Source: Nocardioidaceae bacterium (GTDB lineage: Bacteria; Actinomycetota; Actinomycetes; Propionibacteriales; Nocardioidaceae). Taken from it: a stretch of DNA of 40,470 nt. A program made the translations under genes and the position numbers. The notes beneath the pieces were generated by a model. It made no database searches. It was not told the origin of the DNA and saw only the letters and a list, made by a program, of their open reading frames with translations. This document shows positions 33,003 through 40,470 of the stretch, piece after piece. Every line of letters begins with the position of its first letter. Within the stretch, counting starts at the first letter, position 1. The DNA lies in contig WQZX01000028.1 in assembly GCA_009780515.1 (NCBI GenBank), positions 1 through 40,470 on the forward strand. The letters run 5' to 3'.

Positions 33003-35984
33003 TCAGTCCCAAAAAACCCGGTCGACCACTGCACGCGCGTGTCGAGTGACCCGGAGGTAGTCGTTCTGGACCTCTCCGGTGTGGTCGATCGGGTAGCCGA
33101 GGATGCAGGCGACGGCCCGTCTTTCGAGGGGTGCCCGGGGGAACTGGTCGGCCGGCTTGCCCCGGGCCAGGACGAGTGCGTTGCGCACCCGGCTGGCCAT
33201 CCGCCAGGCCTCGCCGAGGACCTCCGCGTCCTCGGGCTCGATGAGCCCGCTGCCGGCCGCGGCGGCCAGCGCGGCGAGCGTCTGGGTGGTGCGCAGGCCG
33301 GGGACCTCAGCGCCGTGCTTGAGCTGCAGGAGCTGCACGGTCCACTCGATGTCGGCCAGCCCGCCGCGTCCGAGCTTGAGGTGGAGTGCGGGGTCGGCGC
33401 CGCGGGGCAGTCGCTCGTTGTCGACCCGTGCCTTGATCCGCCGGATCTCGCGGATGTCGGCCTCGCTGAGCCCGTCGGCCGGGTAGCGCAGCGGATCGAT
33501 CATCGCGGTGAACCGCTCGCGCAGTCCCGGGTCGCCGACCACGGCCTCGGCCCGCAGCAGCGCCTGGGCCTCCCAGACCATCGACCACTTGGAGTAGTAG
33601 GCGGCGTAGGAGTCGAGCGTGCGCACCAGCGCACCCTGGCGGCCCTCGGGGCGCAGGTCGGCGTCGACCACGAGCGCGGGGTCGGGGCCTGAGGCGGAGA
33701 GGGTGCGGCGTACCTCCTCGGCGACCGCCTTGGCGAAGCCGGACGCGACCTCGGGCTCGGCGCCGGGGAGCGGGGCGTGCACGAACATGACGTCGGCGTC
33801 GGAGCCGTAGGACACCTCGAAGCCGCCGTAGCGGCCCATCGCGACGATCGCCATCGCGGTCGGCGGCGCGTCCAGCTTGCGGGCAGCAGCCACCGACGTC
33901 ATCGCGACCTGGAGGGTCGCCTCGAGGGTGGCGTCGGTGAGCCTGGTCAGGCCGTAGCCGACGTCGGCGACGTCGGTCAGGCCGAGCGCGTCGCCGGCGG
34001 CGATGCGCAGCAGCTCGCGTCGTCGTACGGCGCGGATGGCGCGGGTCGCCTTGTCGCCGTCGGCCTGACGCGTGCCGGTCGCGACCATCTCCTCGGTGAT
34101 CTGCTCGGAGGAGAGCGGACGGAGGTCCCCGCCGAGCAGCCGTACGCCGGCGGGCTCCCTCTCGAGCAGGTCGGTGCAGTAGCGGGAGCTGGCGAGCAGG
34201 TGGGCGAGCCGCTCGGCGACCTCGCCCTCGTCGCGGAGGGTGCCGAGGTACCAGGGCGACTGCCCCAGCGCCTCGCTGATCCGCCGGAAGCCGAACAGGC
34301 CCCCGTCGGGGTCGGCGCCGTCGGCGAACCACTGCAGCATCGCCGGGAGCAGGGCTCGCTGGATCTGGGCGGTCCGGCTGACACCCGCGGTCAGGACCTC
34401 GAGGTGGCGCAGCGCGGAGTGCGGGTCGGCGTAGCCCAGCGCGGCCATGCGGGCCTCGGCGGCCTCGGGCGAGAGCCGCGCCTCGCCGGTCGAGATCTGC
34501 GCGACCGCGGTGAGGAGCGGGCGGTAGAACAGCTTCTGGTGGAGGCGGCTGACCTCGCGGCGTACGTGCTGCCAGGCGCGCTCGAGCTCGTCGGCGGAGG
34601 ACTTGAAGAAGCCGAGGCTGCGCCCGAGGCGGCGCAGCGACGCCTCGTCGCCGGGCAGCAGGTGGGTGCGCTGCAGCCTGGAGAGCTGGACGCGGTGCTC
34701 GAGCTGGCGCAGGAAGGCGTAGGCCTCGTGCAGCGCCTCGCCGTCCTCACGCCCGACGTAGCCGTAGCGGGTCAGGGCCGCGAGCGCCGAGAGCGTCGCG
34801 GTCTCACGGATGCGGTCGTCGGTGCGGCCGTGCACCAGCTGCAGCAGCTGTACGGCGAACTCCACGTCGCGCAGCCCGCCGACACCGAGCTTGAGCTCGC
34901 GGTCGGCGTCCTTGGCCGGGATGTGGTCGACGACCCGGCGCCGCATCGCGCGGGCGGCGTCGACGAAGCCGTCGCGGTCGGCGACCGACCAGACCATCGG
35001 CTGGGTCATCGCGACGAACTCCCGGCCGAGCGCGAGGTCCCCGGCGATCGGCCGGGCCTTGAGCAGCGCCTGGAACTCCCACGTCTCGGCCCACCGCTCG
35101 TAGTAGCCCTGGTGGCTGGCCAGGGTGCGACTCAGCGGGCCCGCCTTGCCCTCGGGACGCAGCGCCGCGTCGACCTGCCAGATGGTGCCCTCGGCGGTGT
35201 GGTCGGAGCAGATCCGGATCAGCTGCGACGCCAGGCGTACGGCGACCTCGGCGCTGCCGTCGTGCACGAAGATCACGTCCACGTCGGAGACGTAGTTGAG
35301 CTCGTGCCCGCCGCACTTGCCCATCGCCACCACGCCGAGGCGTGCCTCGGCGTGCGACGGGCCGACCCGGGCGCGAGCCACTGCCAGCGCCGCGTCGAGG
35401 GTGCCGGCGGCGAGGTCCGCCAGCTCTGCAGCCGCGTCGTCGACCCCAAGGTCGTGCGACAGGTCGCGCGCGGCGATCCGGGTGAGGTGGCGGCGGTACT
35501 CCACCCGCAGCGCGTCGCAGGCCTCGCCGTCGGCGACCGTCGCGACCGGGACCTCCTCGGCCGGATCGGCTCCGACCACGCTGAGCAGCGCCGACCTCAG
35601 CGCGTACGCCGGCGCGCGCGTCGACCCCAGCGTCGGGTCGGTCAGCTCGCGCCACTGCTCGGGGTGCGCGACCAGGTGGTCGGTGAGCGCCTGGCTCGCG
35701 CCCAGCACGCAGAGCAGCCGCATGGCCGTGCCCTCGTCGTCCGCGACGGTGTCGACGACCTCGCCCACCATCCGGCGTACCGCCTCGTCGCCCCGCCCGT
35801 CCTGGGTGGACGCCTCGGCGAGCCGGCACAGCCCGGCCAGCGCGGCGTCGGGGTCGGCCGTCTTGCCCAGGTAGGCGATCAGGTCGGGACCCTCCGGGCC
35901 GAGCCGGTCGAGGTCGGACCGTGCGCGGTCGATGTCGGTGAAGCCGGCCCGGATCAGCTCCAGGCGGGACGGGTCGCGGGCCAT
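33003..35984 (-). CDS. glnE: Glutamine synthetase adenylyltransferase/adenylyl-removase
   Basis: This 993-residue bifunctional nucleotidyltransferase adenylylates and deadenylylates glutamine synthetase in response to nitrogen status. It contains two nucleotidyltransferase domains. The N-terminal (removase) domain has GGHELNYVSDVDVIFVH and the C-terminal (transferase) domain has GGFEVSYGSDADVMFVH, each with the two metal-binding Asp residues. Each is followed by a GGLRDVE/GGLADIEW segment (GVGGLRDVEFAVQLLQL, GRGGLADIEWTVQLLQL). The length equals that of mycobacterial GlnE. The start is ATG 35984, 4 bases after the glnA2 stop. The transcript ends at the hairpin 32914-32953. Confidence 0.95.
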   Translation of the reverse strand: MARDPSRLELIRAGFTDIDRARSDLDRLGPEGPDLIAYLGKTADPDAALAGLCRLAEASTQDGRGDEAVRRMVGEVVDTVADDEGTAMRLLCVLGASQALTDHLVAHPEQWRELTDPTLGSTRAPAYALRSALLSVVGADPAEEVPVATVADGEACDALRVEYRRHLTRIAARDLSHDLGVDDAAAELADLAAGTLDAALAVARARVGPSHAEARLGVVAMGKCGGHELNYVSDVDVIFVHDGSAEVAVRLASQLIRICSDHTAEGTIWQVDAALRPEGKAGPLSRTLASHQGYYERWAETWEFQALLKARPIAGDLALGREFVAMTQPMVWSVADRDGFVDAARAMRRRVVDHIPAKDADRELKLGVGGLRDVEFAVQLLQLVHGRTDDRIRETATLSALAALTRYGYVGREDGEALHEAYAFLRQLEHRVQLSRLQRTHLLPGDEASLRRLGRSLGFFKSSADELERAWQHVRREVSRLHQKLFYRPLLTAVAQISTGEARLSPEAAEARMAALGYADPHSALRHLEVLTAGVSRTAQIQRALLPAMLQWFADGADPDGGLFGFRRISEALGQSPWYLGTLRDEGEVAERLAHLLASSRYCTDLLEREPAGVRLLGGDLRPLSSEQITEEMVATGTRQADGDKATRAIRAVRRRELLRIAAGDALGLTDVADVGYGLTRLTDATLEATLQVAMTSVAAARKLDAPPTAMAIVAMGRYGGFEVSYGSDADVMFVHAPLPGAEPEVASGFAKAVAEEVRRTLSASGPDPALVVDADLRPEGRQGALVRTLDSYAAYYSKWSMVWEAQALLRAEAVVGDPGLRERFTAMIDPLRYPADGLSEADIREIRRIKARVDNERLPRGADPALHLKLGRGGLADIEWTVQLLQLKHGAEVPGLRTTQTLAALAAAAGSGLIEPEDAEVLGEAWRMASRVRNALVLARGKPADQFPRAPLERRAVACILGYPIDHTGEVQNDYLRVTRHARAVVDRVFWD

Positions 35985-35988
35985 GCGC

Positions 35989-37329
35989 TCAGAGGACGGC
36001 CAGCATCCGGTCCCGCTCGAAGGCCGAGACCTGGCCGCGGTACTCGTCCCACTCGGCCCGCTTGTTGCGCAGGAAGAAGTCGAAGACCTGCTCCCCCAGC
36101 GTCTCGGCGAGCAGCTCGGAGCTCTCCGCGACGTGGATGGCGTCGTTGAGGTTCTTCGGCAGCGGCTCGATGCCGAGGCTGCGCCGCTCACGCTCGGTCA
36201 GCGCCCAGACGTTGTCCTCGGCCTCCGGCGGCAGCTCGTAGTCCTCCTCGATCCCCTTCATGCCGGCCGCGAGGATCACGGCGTACGCGAGGTAGGGGTT
36301 GCAGGCGCTGTCGATCGTGCGCAGCTCGATGCGCGCCGACTGGCCCTTGTTGGGCTTGTACATCGGCACCCGCACCATGGCCGAGCGGTTGTTGTGCCCC
36401 CAGCAGACGTACGACGGTGCCTCGCCGCCGGTCATCATCCGCTTGTAGGAGTTGACCCACTGGTTGGTCACGACGCTGATCTCGCCGGCGTGGTGCAGGA
36501 TGCCGGCGATGAACTGGCGCGCGGTCTTGGAGAGCTGGTACTCGGCGCCCGCCTCGTAGAAGGCGTTCTGGTCGCCCTCGAACAGGCTGACGTGGGTGTG
36601 CATGCCGCTGCCGGGGTGCTCGGTGAACGGCTTGGGCATGAACGTCGCCCACACGCCCTGCGCCAGCGCGACCTCGCGGATGACGGTGCGGAAGGTCATG
36701 ATGTTGTCGGCGGTGCTGAGCGCGTCGGCGTACCTCAGGTCGATCTCCTGCTGTCCCGGGCCGCCCTCGTGGTGGCTGAACTCCACCGAGATGCCCATCG
36801 CCTCGAGCATCGTGATCGCCTCGCGGCGGAAGTCGGACCCGAACGAGTGGACCGTGTGGTCGAAGTAGCCGCTGCGGTCGAGCGGGGTCGGCTTCTTGCC
36901 CTTCTCCGGCTCGCTCTTGAAGAGGTAGAACTCGATCTCGGGGTGGGTGTAGAAGGTGAACCCCTTGTCGGCCGCCTTGGACAGGGTCCGCTTCAGCACG
37001 TTGCGCGGATCGGCGTACGACGTCGACCCGTCGGGCATCACGATGTCGCAGAACATCCGTGCGGTGGCCGGACCCTCGTGGCTGCGCCACGGCAGGATCT
37101 GGAAGGTGCTCGGGTCGGGCAGCGCGAGCATGTCGGCCTCGTAGACCCGGGCGAAGCCCTCGATCGCCGACCCGTCGAACCCGATGCCCTCGCTGAAGGC
37201 CCCCTCGAGCTCGGCCGGCGCGACCGCCACCGACTTCAAGAACCCCAGCACGTCGGTGAACCACAGCCGCACGAACCGGACGTCACGCTCCTCGAGAGCG
37301 CGGAGTACGAAGTCCTCTTGCTTGCCCAT
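35989..37329 (-). CDS. glnA2: Glutamine synthetase type I-alpha, GlnA2-like
   Basis: This 446-residue glutamine synthetase is the same length as mycobacterial GlnA2, which is likewise next to glnE. Visible are FTDVLGFLKSVAV, EGIGFDGSAIEGFA (latch), PEIEFYLFK, FSHHEGGPGQQEIDLRYADAL, the ATP/His motif MPKPFTEHPGSGMHTHVSLFEG and NRSAMVRVPMY. The adenylylation loop NLYDLPPEE of GlnA1 is replaced by PKNLNDAIHVAE, with no Tyr, so GlnE next door probably targets another glutamine synthetase. The start is ATG 37329, 6 bases after TAGGCT (minus strand, 37336-37341), leaderless. A 40-bp palindrome lies at about -33 from that start. Confidence 0.92.
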   Translation of the reverse strand: MGKQEDFVLRALEERDVRFVRLWFTDVLGFLKSVAVAPAELEGAFSEGIGFDGSAIEGFARVYEADMLALPDPSTFQILPWRSHEGPATARMFCDIVMPDGSTSYADPRNVLKRTLSKAADKGFTFYTHPEIEFYLFKSEPEKGKKPTPLDRSGYFDHTVHSFGSDFRREAITMLEAMGISVEFSHHEGGPGQQEIDLRYADALSTADNIMTFRTVIREVALAQGVWATFMPKPFTEHPGSGMHTHVSLFEGDQNAFYEAGAEYQLSKTARQFIAGILHHAGEISVVTNQWVNSYKRMMTGGEAPSYVCWGHNNRSAMVRVPMYKPNKGQSARIELRTIDSACNPYLAYAVILAAGMKGIEEDYELPPEAEDNVWALTERERRSLGIEPLPKNLNDAIHVAESSELLAETLGEQVFDFFLRNKRAEWDEYRGQVSAFERDRMLAVL

Positions 37330-37361
37330 GTCCGCAGCCTAGTGGGGCCGGACGCCGCACC

Positions 37362-37401
37362 GGGTAGGTGAGCGAGGGCCATGGCCCTCGCTCACCTACC
37401 C
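37362..37401. repeat. 40-bp perfect palindrome, copy 1
   Basis: The half-site GGGTAGGTGAGCGAGGGCCA is followed directly by its exact reverse complement. It lies in the divergent gap between glnA2 and the nuclease-like gene, about 33 bases upstream of the glnA2 start and 50 upstream of the nuclease-like gene. An identical 40-bp copy lies at 38381-38420. Confidence 0.95.
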
Positions 37402-37450
37402 AGAGGACGACGGCTGTGGATGAGCCCAGCACGATCGGCGCGTCCGGAGC

Positions 37451-38386
37451 ATGGTTCCGCCCATGATCGACGACTCCTGGCGGGCCACCGCGCACGCTCA
37501 GGCCGGGCTGCTCACCCGTGCCCAGCTCGGCACCTTCGGTGTACGACGCTGGGCGATCGCGCACCGGGTGACCCGGGGTGAGTGGCTGCAGCTCACCCCG
37601 ACCGTCGTCTCGACCACCAGCGGCGAGCCGTCGCGCCTGCAGCTGCTCTGGCTCGCCGTGCTCGCGGCCGGAGAGGGAGCCGCGATCGGAGAGCTCACCG
37701 CCGCGCAGGAGTGGGGTCTTCGACGGTGGGAGCGCCCCGAGGTCGTCGTGGTGATCTCCCACGACCGCCAGCCGCCCGCGCCGGTGCCGGGCGTAACGGT
37801 GCGGCGGAGCCGCCGCGACCTGAGGAGCCAGACGCGGCGCCGACGCGGACTGCCGCTGATCCGCATCGAGCCGGCGGTTCTCACCTGGGCGGCGCGGCAG
37901 AGATCCTCGCGGACCGCAGAGGGCGTGCTGGCCGCGACCGTGCAGCAAGGTCTCGCCTCGCCGGAGGGCCTGACGGAGTGGGTCGACCGGCTGGACCGCC
38001 TGCGCGGCGCGCCGCGCTTCCGTCGTGTGCTCGAGGAGATCTCCGGAGGCGCGCAGTCGGTCGGCGAGCTCGACGTACGCCGCCTGTGCCGACGGTTCGG
38101 TCTGGCGCTGCCGGCGCGCCAGGTGCGGCGCCGCGATGCCCACGGGCGGCTGCGCTTCACCGACTGCGAGTGGCACCTGCCCGGTGGCCGCACCCTCGTG
38201 CTCGAGGTGGACGGCGGGTTCCACATGGAGGTCGAGCACTGGGAGGACGACCTCGCGCGTCAGCGTGCGCTGGCCGCACCCGATCGCCTGATCGTCCGCG
38301 GCACGACCCGCGAGCTGCGCGACGAGCCGGAGCGGCTGGCGGCCGACCTCATGGCGCTCGGGGTGCCCAGGACCGACTGTGGGTAG
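37451..38386 (+). CDS. DUF559/AbiEi-like protein with predicted nuclease fold, flanked by palindromes
   Basis: This 311-residue protein has two parts. Residues 1-110 look like the AbiEi-type antitoxin domain with a winged helix: HAQAGLLTRAQLGTFGVRRWAIAHRVTRGEW, then LLWLAVLAAGEGAAIGELTAA. The C-terminal 120 residues resemble DUF559/Vsr-type endonuclease folds: RFTDCEWHLPGGRTLVLEVDGGFHM, with Asp, Glu, Val-Asp in the places of a PD-(D/E)xK site, then a basic DLARQRAL helix. No toxin partner is adjacent. The stop codon lies inside the second palindrome. The start is uncertain: ATG 37451 has GGAG only 1 base away, and ATG 37463 has it 13 bases away. DNA binding or cleavage is inferred, not shown. 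Confidence 0.78.
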   Translation: MVPPMIDDSWRATAHAQAGLLTRAQLGTFGVRRWAIAHRVTRGEWLQLTPTVVSTTSGEPSRLQLLWLAVLAAGEGAAIGELTAAQEWGLRRWERPEVVVVISHDRQPPAPVPGVTVRRSRRDLRSQTRRRRGLPLIRIEPAVLTWAARQRSSRTAEGVLAATVQQGLASPEGLTEWVDRLDRLRGAPRFRRVLEEISGGAQSVGELDVRRLCRRFGLALPARQVRRRDAHGRLRFTDCEWHLPGGRTLVLEVDGGFHMEVEHWEDDLARQRALAAPDRLIVRGTTRELRDEPERLAADLMALGVPRTDCG

Positions 38387-38422
38387 GTGAGCGAGGGCCA
38401 TGGCCCTCGCTCACCTACCCAC
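38379..38422. repeat. 40-bp perfect palindrome, copy 2 (44 bp with flanks)
   Basis: Positions 38381-38420 are identical to 37362-37401, and pairing extends two bases further on each side here. The copy contains the stop codon of the nuclease-like gene (38384-38386) and ends 6 bases before the panB stop. As RNA it would form a very strong hairpin and may terminate both convergent genes, though there is no T-tract. Confidence 0.95.
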
Positions 38423-38427
38423 CGCGC

Positions 38428-39279
38428 TCAGAAGGTGTGCTCCTCGGCGGGGAACTCCCCCGATGCCACCTCGGCCGCGTACTGCTTCGCTCCGTCGAGG
38501 AGCGCACCGCGGAGGTCGGCGTACTTCTTGACGAAGCGGGGCACGCGGCCGGCGTTGAGACCGAAGGCGTCCTGCCAGACCAGCACCTGGCCGTCGGTCT
38601 GGTTGCCGGCGCCGATGCCGATGGTCGGGATGACGAGCTCCTTGGTGACCTGGGCGGCGACGTCGCCGGGCACCATCTCCATGACGACCGCGAACGCGCC
38701 GGCGTCCTGCACGGCCCGGGCGTCCTCGAGCAGCTTCGCGGCGCCGTCGCCCCGGCCCTGCACGCGGAAGCCGCCGAGGGTGTTCTCCGACTGCGGGGTG
38801 AAGCCGATGTGGGCGCAGACCGGGATGCCGCCGCGGGTCAGCCGCTCGATCGCCGGCGCCATCTCGACGCCGCCCTCGAGCTTGACCGCCGCGACCTCGG
38901 ACTCCTTCATCAGCCGCGCGGCGCTGAGGTACGCCTGCTCGGGGCTCGCCTGGTAGCTGCCGAACGGCAGGTCGCCGACGACCAGCGCGCGGCGGGCGCC
39001 GCGGACGACCGCCCGGGCGAGCGGGATCAGCTCGTCCAGGGTCACCGGGACGGTCGAGGCGTAGCCGTAGACGGTGTTCGCCGCCGAGTCGCCGACCAGC
39101 AGGGTGTCGATCCCCGCCTCGTCGAAGACCTGCGCCGAGAACACGTCGTACGACGTCAGCATTGTGAACTTCTCGCCGCGCTCCTTCATCTCCCGGAGGT
39201 GATGGGTGCGGACCCGCTTGATGGCCGCGCCGGGCTTCGACGCGGCCGCGCCGCCGTACGGCGCCTGCTCCTCGCTCAT
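38428..39279 (-). CDS. panB: 3-methyl-2-oxobutanoate hydroxymethyltransferase
   Basis: This 283-residue enzyme transfers a hydroxymethyl group from methylene-tetrahydrofolate to ketoisovalerate, the first committed step of pantothenate and CoA synthesis. The TIM barrel shows [26 protein letters not shown] (metal ligand Asp), [31 protein letters not shown] and [19 protein letters not shown], all PanB hallmarks. AGGAGCTC precedes the ATG at 39279. A TAGCCT -10-like box on the minus strand near 39345 suggests a leader of about 60 bases. panC and panD are not in the window. Confidence 0.96.
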   Translation of the reverse strand: MSEEQAPYGGAAASKPGAAIKRVRTHHLREMKERGEKFTMLTSYDVFSAQVFDEAGIDTLLVGDSAANTVYGYASTVPVTLDELIPLARAVVRGARRALVVGDLPFGSYQASPEQAYLSAARLMKESEVAAVKLEGGVEMAPAIERLTRGGIPVCAHIGFTPQSENTLGGFRVQGRGDGAAKLLEDARAVQDAGAFAVVMEMVPGDVAAQVTKELVIPTIGIGAGNQTDGQVLVWQDAFGLNAGRVPRFVKKYADLRGALLDGAKQYAAEVASGEFPAEEHTF

Positions 39280-39355
39280 CGTGAGCTCCTCATCTGCGAT
39301 CTCGCGGCCTGCGGGGCAGGTCCACGGACGAATCGGACGCCATCGAGGCTAGTGC

Positions 39356-39404
39356 CGCGCGGCGCCGCCGGGGCTGTGGCTCTGCTCACCCCGGCGGCCG
39401 CGCG
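39356..39404 (-). terminator. Hairpin downstream of the YbjQ-family gene
   Basis: A GC-rich inverted repeat (CCGCCGGGG at 39365-39373 with CCCCGGCGG at 39389-39397, continued by CGCGCGG/CCGCGCG after a small bulge) lies 12 bases after the minus-strand stop. It has no T-run, so it is a likely but not certain terminator. It also separates the gene from the panB promoter. Confidence 0.55.
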
Positions 39405-39415
39405 ACGCGAGGGGC

Positions 39416-39739
39416 TCAGCTGGCGGGCTCGACCAGGACGGCGGTGCCGTAGGCGCAGACCTCGACGCCGCTGTCGGCGTACTCGGTGGTCTCGAAGCGG
39501 AACGCGACGACGGCGTTGGCGCCCTTGGCCTCGGCCTCCTGCGCGAGCCGGCCGAGCGCCTCCTGGCGGCAGTCGTGCAGCAGTTGGGTGATGCCCTTGA
39601 GCTCGCCGCCGCCGATGGCCTTGAAGCTGGCGCCGATGTTGGAGCCGATGTTGCGCGAGCGCACGGTCAGACCGAAGGTCTCGCCGAAGGTGTGGGTGAT
39701 GCGGGCGCCGGGGATGTCGTTCGTGGTCACGATGATCAT
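39416..39739 (-). CDS. YbjQ/UPF0145 family protein
   Basis: This 107-residue small cytoplasmic protein matches the UPF0145 pattern: MIIVTTNDIPGARI, FGLTVRSRNIGSNIGASFKAI, then LTQLLHDCRQEALGRL-type helix and GANAVVAFRFETTEY, closing with VCAYGTAVLV. The family forms pentameric rings; some databases call it a heavy-metal-binding domain, but its role is not established. The start is ATG 39739, 6 bases after TAGCGT (minus strand, 39746-39751), leaderless. Its promoter is interleaved with that of the divergent nadE. Confidence 0.88.
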   Translation of the reverse strand: MIIVTTNDIPGARITHTFGETFGLTVRSRNIGSNIGASFKAIGGGELKGITQLLHDCRQEALGRLAQEAEAKGANAVVAFRFETTEYADSGVEVCAYGTAVLVEPAS

Positions 39740-39745
39740 GGCCGC

Positions 39746-39766
39746 ACGCTAGTCCCTCACTAGGAT
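39746..39766. promoter_or_regulatory. Back-to-back -10 boxes of two leaderless genes
   Basis: TAGCGT on the minus strand (39746-39751) and TAGGAT on the plus strand (39761-39766) are 9 bases apart, each 6 bases from a start codon (39739 ATG minus, 39773 GTG plus). The -35 region of each must overlap the other gene's -10 or start, so the two promoters should compete for polymerase. Confidence 0.65.
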
Positions 39767-39772
39767 CGGTCC

Positions 39773-40470
39773 GTGGACTTCTACTCGGCGTACGCCCAGG
39801 GGTTCGTGCGGGTCGCGGCGGTGACGCTGCCGGTGGCCGTCGCCGATCCCGCCACGAACGCCGCCCGCACGCTCGAGCAGGCGCGGATGCTGCACGACGA
39901 CGGTGTCGGGGTGGCGGTGTTCCCCGAGCTCGGCCTGACCGGGTACGCCGTCGACGACCTGTTCCTGCAGGACACGCTGCTCGACGCGGTGGACGAGGCC
40001 CTCACCGAGCTGGTCGTCGCGACCGCGGATCTGACGCCGGTGCTCGTCGTCGGCGCTCCGCTGCGTCACCGCAGCCGCGTGCTCAACTGCGCGGTGGTGA
40101 TCCACGGCGGCCGGGTGCTGGGCGCGGCGCCGAAGTCGAGCCTGCCGACCTACCGGGAGTTCTACGAGCGCCGTTGGTTCGCGCCCGGCGACGACCTGCG
40201 CGGCGAGACCGTCGAGGTGGCCGGAGCCCCCGCTCCGCTGGGCCCCGACCTCCTCTTCGAGGCCGTCGACGTCCCGGGGCTCACCATCCACGCCGAGATC
40301 TGCGAGGACATGTGGGTGCCCGTCCCGCCCAGCGCCGGTGCGGCGCTGGCCGGCGCGACCGTGCTGCTCAACCTGTCCGGCAGCCCGATCACGATCGCCC
40401 GGGCCGAGGACCGCCACCTGCTGGCCCGCAGCGCCAGCCTGCGCTGCAACGCGGCGTACGTCTACGCGGC
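39773..40470 (+). CDS. nadE: Glutamine-dependent NAD+ synthetase, N-terminal part (3' end outside window)
   Basis: The visible 232 residues are the nitrilase-type glutaminase domain of NadE, which supplies ammonia to the C-terminal synthetase domain for the last step of NAD+ synthesis. The catalytic triad is seen: Glu in FPELGLTGY, Lys in APKSSLPTYREFYERR, and Cys in EICEDMW. MDFYSAYAQGFVRVAAVTLP and NLSGSPITIARAEDRHLLARSAS, given here as separate pieces, closely follow mycobacterial NadE. The start is GTG 39773, 6 bases after TAGGAT, leaderless. The synthetase domain lies beyond the window. Confidence 0.95.
   Translation, partial: MDFYSAYAQGFVRVAAVTLPVAVADPATNAARTLEQARMLHDDGVGVAVFPELGLTGYAVDDLFLQDTLLDAVDEALTELVVATADLTPVLVVGAPLRHRSRVLNCAVVIHGGRVLGAAPKSSLPTYREFYERRWFAPGDDLRGETVEVAGAPAPLGPDLLFEAVDVPGLTIHAEICEDMWVPVPPSAGAALAGATVLLNLSGSPITIARAEDRHLLARSASLRCNAAYVYA

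Noticed and set aside
37283..38401. Minus-strand open frame beginning MALAHLP inside the second palindrome and running back across the nuclease-like gene.
   Set aside because: The opposite frame has coherent domains and conserved-looking motifs; this one is Arg/Gly/Ala-rich shadow sequence.
1..40470. CRISPR arrays, insertion sequences or prophage genes.
   Set aside because: No regularly spaced direct repeats, transposase or integrase motifs were seen on either strand.

Overview
The window looks like a chromosomal segment of a high-GC actinobacterium, most likely Nocardioides or a close relative. This is judged from the very high GC, the strong G/C third-position bias, a GlnA2-GlnE pair and NadE of mycobacterial type, SelB, and many genes that start directly 6-7 bases after a TANNNT -10 box with no ribosome binding site (leaderless genes). 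No rRNA, tRNA, CRISPR array, insertion sequence or prophage was seen. Both ends cut through genes: selB on the left and nadE on the right.

Layout. 1-3.9 kb: the 3' part of selB, a convergent epoxide hydrolase, and mqo, whose upstream gap carries a perfect 26-bp palindrome. 3.9-10.4 kb (minus strand): a small hotdog thioesterase, then a Wadjet/MksBEF-like SMC operon (jetA-jetB-jetC, each pair overlapping by ATGA) with no jetD nuclease gene. Upstream of it lies a small S24/LexA-C-terminal-like gene whose start codon sits inside a consensus SOS box. 10.4-13.1 kb: a structured intergenic region, a secreted repeat protein and a short-chain dehydrogenase.

13.1-24.7 kb is a pentose/xylo-oligosaccharide catabolic island. 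It holds xylB and xylA, a divergent ROK regulator (XylR-like) overlapping an aldose 1-epimerase gene, a LacI-family regulator, and a minus-strand operon for a lipoprotein binding protein, two permeases and a cytoplasmic GH3 glycosidase. The binding protein and permeases probably import short beta-linked oligosaccharides, GH3 splits them, and XylA/XylB carry xylose to xylulose-5-phosphate. No ABC ATPase is encoded here, so a shared MsiK-type ATPase elsewhere is expected. The promoters of lacI and of the transporter operon share an 11-base operator core.

24.8-32.6 kb: a small membrane protein, a 5'-3' exonuclease, two overlapping SemiSWEET half-transporters, a PutA-type proline catabolic enzyme, a DUF1361 membrane protein and an unusual zinc-ribbon SDR protein. 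32.6-33.0 kb is non-coding, repeat-rich, and ends in the glnE terminator. 33.0-37.3 kb: glnA2-glnE. 37.4-38.4 kb: a DUF559/AbiEi-like nuclease-fold gene bracketed by two identical 40-bp perfect palindromes, the strongest candidate for an undescribed element. 38.4-40.5 kb: panB, a YbjQ-family gene and the 5' half of nadE.
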